Shown here: one piece after another, positions 7,097 to 12,244 of the stretch
How the letters are laid out: each line of letters starts with the position of its first letter
How positions within the stretch are numbered: position 1 is the first letter of the stretch
Origin: Euzebyaceae bacterium
GTDB lineage: Bacteria > Actinomycetota > Nitriliruptoria > Euzebyales > Egibacteraceae
Length of the DNA stretch: 12,244 bases
Direction of reading: 5' to 3'
NCBI GenBank assembly: GCA_013696915.1
Contig: JACCXR010000147.1
Span: forward strand, 1 to 12,244
Position numbers and translations under genes: made by a program
Notes under the pieces: model-generated
Database searches by the model: none
What the model was told of the DNA's origin: nothing
What the model saw: the letters and a program-made list of their open reading frames with translations, nothing else

Positions 7097-7546
7097 CTAA
7101 CGTCGGCCGGCCGGCGCCTCTTCCCCGTCGACGTAGACCGTCCGCTCGCTGATCCGGCCGTCGACGATGTCAAACGCCCGCACCGCGGCCTCCTGCGTGT
7201 CCTGCAGGGACACGATGAGGTAGACGGCGTCGGGATAGAACGCGAGTTCCACGTCGGTCGGCGACGGGAAGGCCTCGGTGTGGGTGTGGCTGTGGTAGAT
7301 CGCGAACAGGTCCCAGCCGGCGTCGTCGATCTCGTTCATCGCGTGCAGCAGCGCCTTCGGGTCCATCGAGTAGTAGGTCATCGACCGGGCGGCGTTGGGG
7401 ATCGTGAAGTGCTTGGCGAGGCGGCCCTCCTGCGCCGCGAGCAGGCCGCAGACCTCATAGGGGAAGTCGCTGCGGGCATGGGCGACGACCGCGTCGTAGG
7501 TGGCCCGGTCCAGGTCGATCCGGCCGTCGATCCGCGCGCGCGTCAT
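7097..7546 (-). CDS. mec: JAMM/MPN+ metallopeptidase, [CysO]-cysteine peptidase
   Basis: A 149-residue JAMM-domain zinc peptidase. The full motif is present: Glu31 in YEVCGLL, then HSHTH (85-89), Ser95 and Asp98, matching HxH-x7-S-x2-D. In M. tuberculosis the equivalent Mec releases free cysteine from the CysO-cysteine adduct made by CysM, which regenerates CysO. The gene lies directly before cysO and cysM, so the three steps are encoded together. Length is normal and no targeting sequence is seen. ATG at 7546 is 11 nt after the selD stop. A TAGCCT -10-like box that includes the selD TAG lies 8 nt before the ATG, so mec may have its own leaderless start. Confidence 0.94.
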   Translation of the reverse strand: MTRARIDGRIDLDRATYDAVVAHARSDFPYEVCGLLAAQEGRLAKHFTIPNAARSMTYYSMDPKALLHAMNEIDDAGWDLFAIYHSHTHTEAFPSPTDVELAFYPDAVYLIVSLQDTQEAAVRAFDIVDGRISERTVYVDGEEAPAGRR

Positions 7547-7554
7547 CGGGCGCC

Positions 7555-7560
7555 AGGCTA
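7555..7560 (-). promoter_or_regulatory. Candidate -10 box TAGCCT of a leaderless mec transcript, overlapping the selD stop
   Basis: TAGCCT on the minus strand uses the TAG stop codon of selD as its first three bases and ends 8 nt before the mec ATG. It matches TAnnnT. Stop-codon overlap makes a chance TA more likely here, so support comes mainly from the same spacing at selD, murI and the DUF192 gene. Confidence 0.35.
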
Positions 7561-8598
7561 CCCGTGCAGGGTGGTGAGGCCGGAGCCGGCGGTCGCCCCT
7601 CCGATCACGGCCGCGGCGTGCCCGGTTGCGCGCAGCCGGTCGACCGCCCGCTGCGCCGCGTCGGGCTCGGCCCCGAAGAGCAGCCCTCCCGAGGTCTGCG
7701 CGTCGGCGAGCAGCGTGACTGTGAGCTCGTCGGTGGCGCCCGCCTCGAGCCGCTCCCGCACCCACGCGAGGTTGCGGCGGGTGCCACCGGGGACGAGGCC
7801 CGCCCCGGCGAGCTCCCGCACTCCCGGCAGCAGCGGCACGGCCGCCGCGTCGAGGTCCACGTCGACCCCCGAGCTCTCGGCCATCTTCCGCAGGTGCCCG
7901 AGGAGACCGAACCCGGTCACGTCGGTCGCCCCGGTCGCCCCGGCCTCCCGCGCGACCAGCGCGGCCTCGGCGTTGAGCCGGACCATCGAGGCGACGGCGG
8001 CTTCGACGACGGCGGCGGGTGCCTCGCCGCGCTTGGTCGCCGTGGAGATCACCCCGATGCCGAGCGCCTTGGTGAGCACGAGCGCGTCGCCGTCGCGCAG
8101 GCCGGCGTTGCGGAGCACCCGGTCGGGGTGGACCTCCCCCACGACCGCGAGCCCGAACTTCGGCTCGGGATCGTCCACCGTGTGCCCGCCGACGGTCACC
8201 CACCCACCGTCCCGGGCCGCGTCCTCGGCCCCCTGCAGCACCTCGATCAACTCGTCGGTCGACAGCTCCTCGGTGTTCCAGCCGACGAGGTTCAGGGCGA
8301 CCAGCGGCCGGCCGCCCATGGCGTAGACGTCGCTGACCGCGTTCGTCGCGGCGATGCGGCCCCAGGTCCGGGCGTCGTCGACCAGGGGCGTGATGAAGTC
8401 GGCCGTGACCACGAGGGCACGGTCGGCGTCGAGTCGCCACACCGCCGCGTCGTCACCGGTCTCGGTGCCGACGAGGAGGTCAGGATGGGTCGTCGGGGTC
8501 AGGCGGCGCAGGACCTGCGCCAGCTCGCCGGGGGCGAGCTTGCACGCTCACCCCGCGCCGTGGCTGAACTCGGTCAGTCTGCGGGTCGTCGGGTTCAC
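7558..8598 (-). CDS. selD: Selenophosphate synthetase with selenocysteine at the catalytic position
   Basis: Makes selenophosphate, the selenium donor for Sec-tRNA and 2-selenouridine, from selenide and ATP. Read from GTG at 8598 with TGA at 8548-8550 taken as selenocysteine, the protein has 346 residues, a normal length. The N-terminus LTEFSHGAG-U-ACK places Sec at residue 17 and keeps Cys19 and Lys20, exactly as Cys17, Cys19 and Lys20 in E. coli SelD. Downstream motifs are intact: TGDDAAV (47-53), Asp67 in TADFITPLVDD, GRIAATNAVSDVYAMGG (80-96), VGGHTVDDPEPKFGLAV (146-162) and DVTGFGLLGHL (226-236). A conventional call would start at GTG 8442 and lose the active site. Residue 18 is Ala where Gly is usual. 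A hairpin typical of a bacterial SECIS follows the TGA. It lies 33 nt after a histidine kinase gene and 11 nt before mec. Confidence 0.92.
8505..8521 (-). promoter_or_regulatory. Bacterial SECIS-like hairpin in selD
   Basis: In the mRNA, GGCGCAG pairs with CUGCGCC around GUC, a perfect 7-bp stem. Opening the top two pairs leaves a loop AGGUCCU on GGCGC/GCGCC. The AGGUC core equals that of the E. coli fdhF SECIS loop (AGGUCU), where G and U contact SelB. The loop begins 31-33 nt after the UGA, inside the usual bacterial range of roughly 16-37 nt. The bulged U of the E. coli element is not seen. Confidence 0.75.
8522..8540 (-). promoter_or_regulatory. Spacer hairpin between the Sec codon and the SECIS stem
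   Basis: AGCUCGCC pairs perfectly with GGCGAGCU around CCC, an 8-bp stem starting 7 nt after the UGA. Its last base (8522) is next to the first base of the SECIS hairpin (8521), so the two helices could stack end to end. Being coding sequence, it also encodes the KLAPGEL stretch. Function is inferred. Confidence 0.55.
8548..8550 (-). other. selD: In-frame TGA, predicted selenocysteine codon 17 of selD
   Basis: TGA sits between GGC-GCG-GGG and GCG-TGC-AAG in the selD frame, at the catalytic cysteine position. Conserved SelD residues on both sides and the downstream hairpin argue for recoding rather than termination. A TGC-to-TGA sequence error or a real nonsense mutation are the alternatives. 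Confidence 0.88.
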
Positions 8599-8605
8599 GC
8601 GGAAG

Positions 8606-8611
8606 AGCGTA
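8606..8611 (-). promoter_or_regulatory. Candidate -10 box TACGCT of a leaderless selD transcript
   Basis: On the minus strand TACGCT is followed by 7 nt and the selD GTG. It matches TAnnnT, and no Shine-Dalgarno precedes this start, which fits a leaderless message. It lies in the 33-nt gap after the histidine kinase gene. No convincing -35 box was found. Confidence 0.45.
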
Positions 8612-8631
8612 GTCGCCCGCGGTCCGGTGCC

Positions 8632-9975
8632 CTACGCCAAGGTCGCGTGATGGACGTGCGGCACGCGGCCCGCGAGGGGGTCGGCGGCGATGCGCACGGC
8701 GCGGTGGGGTGCGACGCCCAAGGTGACCCGGAACACGACGCGGGGGCCGTCCGCCTCGACGTCGACGGTCCCCCCGTGGGCGGTGACGAGCTTGCGGACG
8801 ATGTGCAGCCCGAGGCCGATGCCGCCGTGCCGACGGGTGTCCGAGGAATCGGCCTGGACGAAGGCGTCGAAGATCCGTGCGCGGTCCTCGGCGGCGATGG
8901 GCGTGCCCACGTCCGCGACCTCGAGGACGACCGCGTCCGCGGTGCGGCGGGCGCTCACCCGCACCGACGACCCGGCGTCAGCGAACTTCAGCGCGTTGTC
9001 GACGAGGTTGCCGACCACCTGCCGGGCGGCGTCGTGGCCGATGAGGGCCTCGGTCCCCGGGGGGATCGCGACGTCGACCCGGCGGGACGCCCCGTGGACG
9101 ATTCCCGCGATGTCGCCGACGGCGGCGGCGGTCGCAGCCGCCAGATCCGCGACCGCCCCACGGTCGGCCGGGGCGTCGCAGGACGCCGCCATGAGGTTGG
9201 AGACGACCCGTGCCAGCCGGCGGGCCTGCCGCTCGATCTGGTCGGCGCACACCAGGGCGGTGTCCTGCTCGAGGTCGGAGATCCGCGCCGACAGCGTCTG
9301 CGCGAATCCGAGAATCGACGTCAGGGGGGTGCGGAACTCGTGCGACACGACCGCGATCAGCTGGCTCTTCAGCTGCTCGGCCTGCCGCAGGCGTTCGGCG
9401 ACCGCCCGCTCGCCCTCGTACAGCTCCCGGTAGTGCTCGCGCGACCGCGCCTGCTCGCGCTCGCTGGTCCTCCAGAACGCGATCTGGCCCGCGCAAGCGA
9501 TCACGACGAAAGCGGCGTGCAGGGCCGCCCAGGCCCACGGGCTCGACCCGGTGACCGCGTCGCCGTAGACGGCCTGAGGGGCGAGAACTCCGATGACGCC
9601 GTGGGTGAGGACGACGAATCCGACCGCCAACAGGTACGGGCGCCAGTCCTGGTAGAGCGCGATGAACCCGAGCATCACGAAGAAGTGGACGTTGGCCGGT
9701 ATGAGACCACCGGTGAGGTCGACGAGGATCGCGGAGCAGGTCATGAGACCGGTCGTGACGGCGATACAGGCCAGGAGCCGCCGTCTCGCGGCGAGCGCGC
9801 CGATCGCCGCGAGCGCCACCACAGCGCCGACCTCGGCCGTCAGCATCGCGGGCGGCTGCCCGGTGGCCCGGCCGACCAGCAGGAGCGCGGGGACGTGCGC
9901 CACCAGCAGGACGAGGAGGATCCGATGGCGGACCTGCCAGGTCCGGGGGTCGAGCAGGCCGCCGCGGGGGAGCAT
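8632..9975 (-). CDS. Orphan membrane-bound sensor histidine kinase
   Basis: 447 residues from ATG at 9975. Residues about 18-168 contain five or six hydrophobic segments. They include DLTGGLIPANVHFFVMLGF and IALYQDWRPYLLAVGFVVL, typical of a multi-TM sensor region seen in some actinobacterial kinases and diguanylate cyclases; its ligand is not known to me. A charged helix (170-205) leads to the H-box SHEFRTPLTSILGF with His212. The ATPase domain has the N-box QVVGNLVDNALKFA (319-332), a G1 box reading DVGTPI (355-360, lacking the second Gly of DxGxG), and the G2 box GGIGLGLHIVRKLV (384-397). I chose 9975 because GAGGG lies 8 nt upstream; GTG at 10044 would add 23 Pro-rich residues. No response regulator gene is in the window. 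It is 33 nt upstream of selD. Confidence 0.88.
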   Translation of the reverse strand: MLPRGGLLDPRTWQVRHRILLVLLVAHVPALLLVGRATGQPPAMLTAEVGAVVALAAIGALAARRRLLACIAVTTGLMTCSAILVDLTGGLIPANVHFFVMLGFIALYQDWRPYLLAVGFVVLTHGVIGVLAPQAVYGDAVTGSSPWAWAALHAAFVVIACAGQIAFWRTSEREQARSREHYRELYEGERAVAERLRQAEQLKSQLIAVVSHEFRTPLTSILGFAQTLSARISDLEQDTALVCADQIERQARRLARVVSNLMAASCDAPADRGAVADLAAATAAAVGDIAGIVHGASRRVDVAIPPGTEALIGHDAARQVVGNLVDNALKFADAGSSVRVSARRTADAVVLEVADVGTPIAAEDRARIFDAFVQADSSDTRRHGGIGLGLHIVRKLVTAHGGTVDVEADGPRVVFRVTLGVAPHRAVRIAADPLAGRVPHVHHATLA

Positions 9976-9983
9976 CCCCCACA

Positions 9984-9988
9984 CCCTC
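9984..9988 (-). promoter_or_regulatory. Shine-Dalgarno GAGGG deciding the histidine kinase start
   Basis: GAGGG on the minus strand lies 8 nt before ATG at 9975, the only strong ribosome-binding sequence near the possible starts of this gene. Confidence 0.45.
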
Positions 9989-10041
9989 GGCGTGGGCGCG
10001 CGCGGGGGCGCCGACTCGTGGGGCAGGGGCTCGAAAGAAGT

Positions 10042-10222
10042 CACTCTTGGAGTGTGGGGCCTTGGCTCGGCGCCTACACCGCTCGGCGGTTCATCTTTCG
10101 GTGGGATCTTTTCACTAGACCGCGTCGCTGGTCCCCCGCTCGGGAAGTGCCGCTCCCCCACATGGGGGAACGGGCCCGCCGGCCGTCTCCCTGGGAGGTG
10201 GCGTGCGTGTGGACGCGGCGCG
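10042..10222. other. Intergenic region with three small hairpins
   Basis: No gene is supported between the unknown gene and the kinase. Three short hairpins occur: CACTC-TTG-GAGTG (10042-10054), ACCGC-TCG-GCGGT (10078-10090) and TCCCCC-ACAT-GGGGGA (10154-10169). The last lies about 54 nt after the stop of the upstream gene and may act as a terminator without a U-tract. The kinase promoter should be here; no consensus is obvious. No tRNA features were found. Confidence 0.35.
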
Positions 10223-10969
10223 CTACGGCTCAGCACCCCGGGTCCCCTCGGGGCGCTCGGCGACGAGCCCGAGGCGCAGCCTGGGCCGAACGGCGCCGTG
10301 CCCGGAGCGGAGCACGCGCAGCCAGACCACGAGGTCGTCGCGGGGGAAGAATTCCTGGTGGCCGCGCGGATCCCGGCCGAGCACCGGCTCGAGTGTGTCG
10401 AGCGTCGGCTCCAGGGGTCCCAGCAGCGACCCGGTCGACGCCATGGTGACCTCGACCCAGACGCCTCCATCGAGCAGCGGCCGGTCGCCCCACGCTCTGG
10501 CAAGGTGTTCCCTGAGGGCGAGCTTCTCCGCCCGGCCGCTGGGACGCGGCAGGACCGGGACGGCGAGGTCGAGCGCCGCGGGCCCCGGCCGCGGCGCTGC
10601 CCGCAGGGCCGCCGCGGTGGAGAGCCCCACTCGAACGCCCGGCACAGGACCGGTCCGCTTCGTCGCGAGCAGGGCATCGAGGTGCCGGAGTCCTCGAGCC
10701 CAGACACCGGCGTCGCGGAGCCCGGCAACGGTGACCTCGGTGATCGTGTCCAGGTCGATCCAGCGTCGGGGCTCGAGCGTGAAGTCGAACACTGCCCCCG
10801 ACACGGGATCCTGCCCGCGGCCGGCGCCGACCGACCGCGCGCCCGGCGACGCGAAGCCCGCACCGGCCGCGGTCGCTGCGCCCCCGACCGCGTCCCGCCA
10901 GCGCCGCCCCCGCGGGCCGCCGGGTGACCCCAGGACGACGATCGAGCGCGGCCGCCGACTGCTGTCCAC
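10223..10969 (-). CDS. Unknown protein, possible tandem RusA-like domains
   Basis: 248 residues from GTG at 10969. I do not recognise a named family. Residues 9-118 follow the layout of RusA-type Holliday-junction resolvases: VVLGSPGGPRGRRWRDAV (11-28) like the GxPxxKGRxR start, a strand, then WIDLDTITEVTVAGL (70-84) like the PDxDNLxKxxxDAL helix, and GVRVGL (111-116). Residues 133-236 appear to repeat it: LDLAVPVLPRPSGRAEKL (133-150), WVEVTM (171-176), LEPTLDTLEPVL (186-197), FFPRDDLVVWLRVL (207-220) and RLRLGL (230-235). Copy 1 keeps Asp72/Asp74 but lacks the later acidic residue; copy 2 keeps Asp211/Asp212 but lacks the first. It may thus be inactive, or a composite site. The gene stands alone, divergent from the DUF192 gene. 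The open frame and coding-like GC3 support a real gene; the fold is a hypothesis. Confidence 0.65.
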   Translation of the reverse strand: MDSSRRPRSIVVLGSPGGPRGRRWRDAVGGAATAAGAGFASPGARSVGAGRGQDPVSGAVFDFTLEPRRWIDLDTITEVTVAGLRDAGVWARGLRHLDALLATKRTGPVPGVRVGLSTAAALRAAPRPGPAALDLAVPVLPRPSGRAEKLALREHLARAWGDRPLLDGGVWVEVTMASTGSLLGPLEPTLDTLEPVLGRDPRGHQEFFPRDDLVVWLRVLRSGHGAVRPRLRLGLVAERPEGTRGAEP

Positions 10970-11011
10970 AGCCCGAGACCTTCACTGCGCCGCGGTCAGC
11001 AGCCGCAGCAG

Positions 11012-11017
11012 TACCGT
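11012..11017 (+). promoter_or_regulatory. Candidate -10 box TACCGT of a leaderless DUF192 transcript
   Basis: TACCGT is followed by 7 nt and the ATG of the DUF192 gene. It matches TAnnnT, and the start has no Shine-Dalgarno. No -35 box is clear in the 55-nt divergent gap. Confidence 0.45.
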
Positions 11018-11024
11018 TCGGCGC

Positions 11025-11357
11025 ATGACCGTCCTCCGGCGCGGCGGGCAGTTCCTCGCCCCTGTCGAGATCGCCAATTCCCTGCGTGACCGCACCAGCG
11101 GGCTCCTCGGCCGAGATTCGCTCACGGGGGTGCTCGTCCTCCGGCCGGCGAACTGGGTGCACACGATGGGCATGCGCTTCGCCATCGACGTCGCCTTCTG
11201 CGATCGGCACATGGTGGTCCTTCGGACTGTCAGGATGACACCGCACCGGCTGTGCCGCCCGCTCCTGCGATCACGCTGCGTGCTCGAGGCCGAGGCGGGC
11301 GCTTTCACCTCCTGGGACCTGCGACCAGGCGACCGGCTCGAGCTGGCGGACGGGTGA
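11025..11357 (+). CDS. DUF192 family protein
   Basis: A 110-residue protein matching DUF192 (COG1430). Typical features are the early RDRTSGLLGRDSL segment (where the family has an R..GLM-type motif), then WVHTMGMRFAIDVAFCD, the strand pair containing the family's conserved HTxxMxFxIDVxF signature, and the closing EAEAGAFTSWDLRPGDRLEL. The biochemical role of the family is not established. No signal peptide is present, so it is probably cytoplasmic, whereas many family members are secreted. It stands alone on the plus strand, divergent from the RusA-like gene and convergent with the pilus-like gene, whose stop is only 11 nt away. The ATG at 11025 gives normal length. Confidence 0.9.
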   Translation: MTVLRRGGQFLAPVEIANSLRDRTSGLLGRDSLTGVLVLRPANWVHTMGMRFAIDVAFCDRHMVVLRTVRMTPHRLCRPLLRSRCVLEAEAGAFTSWDLRPGDRLELADG

Positions 11358-11375
11358 CCGCCGGTCACTCACCCG
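11351..11375. terminator. Bidirectional hairpin spanning both convergent stop codons
   Basis: GTGACC (11354-11359) pairs with GGTCAC (11363-11368) around GCC, and CGG (11351-11353) with CCG (11373-11375) beyond a 4-nt bulge. Alternatively CGGGTGA (11351-11357) pairs with TCACCCG (11369-11375) as seven perfect pairs. The stem contains the stop codons of both the DUF192 gene and the opposite gene. No T-tract is present. Confidence 0.5.
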
Positions 11376-12244
11376 TCCCAGGGAACCAGCTCGACCGACT
11401 CGGGGATGATCGGACCCGCGGCTGCCCCAGGCGGCCCGGGGCCGGTCGCCTCCGGAAGGTCCCCGATCTCGTCGCCGAGCAGGGCGATGTGGACGTGGTC
11501 GCTGTGGCCGCCGATCGGTCCGATCTGCCGGTTCTTCTTGATCCCGCCCTTCGGATCGTAGAAGAGCTCTTCGATCGCGCTGTAGCGCCGCAGCGCAGCG
11601 TCATAGAAGGCCGCCATCAGCTGCGGTGGCCCGGCAACGTCGGCCGCCTTCCCCTTGTAGTGCCATGACGTGGGCGTGTGGCGTCCCCCGGTCGTCGACG
11701 TGACCACGAGCCCCATCCGCTGCGCCAGCTGGATCGCATCGACGATGTTGCCGCTGAGGTCGCCGATCGGCACCCCGCCGCCGGGTCCCAGCGCCGCGAA
11801 CCCCACCCTGGCCCGCGCGCGGGCCACCGCGTGCCCGGGGTGTGCAGGGCCCGCGTTCGTCCCGGCGGTCAGCGGGGCAGACGCCACGGTCACCCGGACG
11901 TCCAGCGCACCGACCCGTTCATACGACACGAGGGTCGCTCCATTGGCTTCTGCGTAGCGGGCCGCCGCGGCCCGGACGGCCGCGTCGTCGACGCCGGCCT
12001 GGTCCAGCATCGCCAGTTGCCCACCGAGGGCCTGCGCCGCCGCGATCGCGGCCGAGTCCGCCGCGGTCACGGCCTCCGCTCGCAGGGTCGCGGCCTGACC
12101 GACCTGGAACAGCAGCAGCCCGGCGGAAACGACCGCCCCCACGAGCAGCATCAGCGCGGGCAGAACCTGTCCCCGGTCCGCCGCGCCCGACCGAGCTCCG
12201 CCAGATCGCCCGCCGGCCCGCCGGCCCGCCGGCGTGTGCCGGCG
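11369..12244 (-). CDS. TadE/TadG-like anchor fused to an M15/hedgehog-like metallopeptidase domain (N-terminus off the window)
   Basis: The frame is open from the right edge with no ATG, GTG or TTG in the first 31 codons, so the start lies outside; 291 residues are visible. Residues about 23-46 (DRGQVLPALMLLVG plus a hydrophobic helix) are the TadE/TadG-type prepilin-like anchor. Residues 47-150 form the Ala-rich, helix-then-strand region usual in TadG-like proteins (AADSAAIAAAQAL). Residues 165-255 resemble the DD-carboxypeptidase M15/hedgehog fold: SWHYKGKAADV gives His195 and Asp202 as metal ligands, FYDPKGG (228-234) follows, and GGHSDHVHI (245-253) gives the H-x-H ligand. It may be an exported cell-wall peptidase held by a pilin-like helix. 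The C-terminal tail is Pro/Gly-rich. It is convergent with the DUF192 gene; other tad genes may lie to the right. Confidence 0.8.
   Translation of the reverse strand, partial: RRHTPAGRRAGGRSGGARSGAADRGQVLPALMLLVGAVVSAGLLLFQVGQAATLRAEAVTAADSAAIAAAQALGGQLAMLDQAGVDDAAVRAAAARYAEANGATLVSYERVGALDVRVTVASAPLTAGTNAGPAHPGHAVARARARVGFAALGPGGGVPIGDLSGNIVDAIQLAQRMGLVVTSTTGGRHTPTSWHYKGKAADVAGPPQLMAAFYDAALRRYSAIEELFYDPKGGIKKNRQIGPIGGHSDHVHIALLGDEIGDLPEATGPGPPGAAAGPIIPESVELVPWDG
12209..12232. repeat. Three tandem copies of the 8-bp unit CCCGCCGG
   Basis: Three exact head-to-tail copies of CCCGCCGG lie in the Arg/Gly-rich N-terminal coding part of the TadG-like gene. Since 8 is not a multiple of 3, loss or gain of one unit would shift the reading frame. 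Confidence 0.6.

Noticed and set aside
7558..8442. selD starting at GTG 8442 (294 residues)
   Set aside because: It would lack the catalytic Cys/Sec, Lys20 and the TGDDAA motif, all of which are encoded in frame just upstream across the TGA.
10042..10222. A tRNA-Sec (selC) or other RNA gene in the gap upstream of the kinase
   Set aside because: No T-arm GGTTC-type sequence with flanking stems, no CCA end and no long acceptor stem could be found here or in other gaps.
7564..10449. Very long open frame on the plus strand opposite selD and the histidine kinase
   Set aside because: Antisense shadow of confident genes; composition is Arg/Gly/Asp-rich with no family motifs.
8632..10863. 743-residue version of the histidine kinase
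   Set aside because: The first 270 or so codons overlap the unknown gene and the intergenic region in another frame and look non-coding (Arg/Ser/Pro-rich).
10203..11024. Upstream extension of the DUF192 gene on the plus strand
   Set aside because: The family begins at about the ATG at 11025, and the upstream part is antisense to another gene and low-complexity.
1..12244. CRISPR arrays, insertion sequences, phage genes
   Set aside because: No regularly spaced repeats, transposase motifs, terminal inverted repeats or phage-like genes were seen.

Overview
The window is very GC-rich, with dense genes, short intergenic gaps and an Actinomycetota-type gene order. Several markers point to Actinomycetota, possibly a deep-branching lineage: a BldN-like ECF sigma factor paired with a DUF5667 protein, the mec-cysO-cysM cysteine pathway, the murI / Rv1339-like / rph / rdgB block known from Mycobacterium, and a TadE/TadG-like pilus protein. 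The lineage is an inference from gene content only.

Layout. (1) 1-1362, minus strand: a BldN-like sigma factor followed by a DUF5667 membrane protein (putative anti-sigma) that runs off the left edge. (2) 1529-2842, plus strand, divergent from the sigma gene: a membrane diguanylate cyclase (two TM segments, HAMP, GGDEF with an intact RxxD inhibitory site). (3) 2872-8598, minus strand: a long co-directional run, in transcription order selD, mec, cysO, cysM, murI, an Rv1339-like metallo-beta-lactamase-fold phosphodiesterase, rph, rdgB. The last four are translationally linked (TAG-ATG adjacency, then two GTGA overlaps). (4) 8632-9975, minus: an orphan membrane histidine kinase just upstream of selD. 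(5) 10223-10969, minus: a protein of unknown function that reads as two RusA-like repeats. (6) 11025-11357, plus: a DUF192 protein. (7) 11369-12244, minus, running off the right edge: a TadE/TadG-like anchor fused to an M15/hedgehog-like metallopeptidase domain.

The main discovery is in selD. Its N-terminus is interrupted by an in-frame TGA exactly at the catalytic Cys17 position of E. coli SelD (the motif reads HGAG-U-ACK). The codons on both sides encode conserved SelD sequence. A hairpin with an AGGUC loop, like the E. coli fdhF SECIS loop, lies about 31-33 nt downstream. This is best read as a selenocysteine-containing selenophosphate synthetase that a normal gene caller would truncate by about 52 residues. 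A second perfect hairpin fills the spacer and abuts the SECIS hairpin.

How the genes fit together. CysM (with the Arg that marks O-phosphoserine use), CysO (C-terminal GlyGly) and Mec (JAMM peptidase) form the sulfur-carrier route to cysteine. selD sits directly upstream, so selenium activation and cysteine synthesis are adjacent and possibly co-expressed. MurI supplies D-glutamate for peptidoglycan, RNase PH matures tRNA 3' ends, RdgB cleans the nucleotide pool, and the Rv1339-like enzyme probably degrades a cyclic nucleotide. Several genes (selD, mec, murI, DUF192) have a TAnnnT -10 box 7-8 nt before the start codon, which suggests leaderless transcripts.
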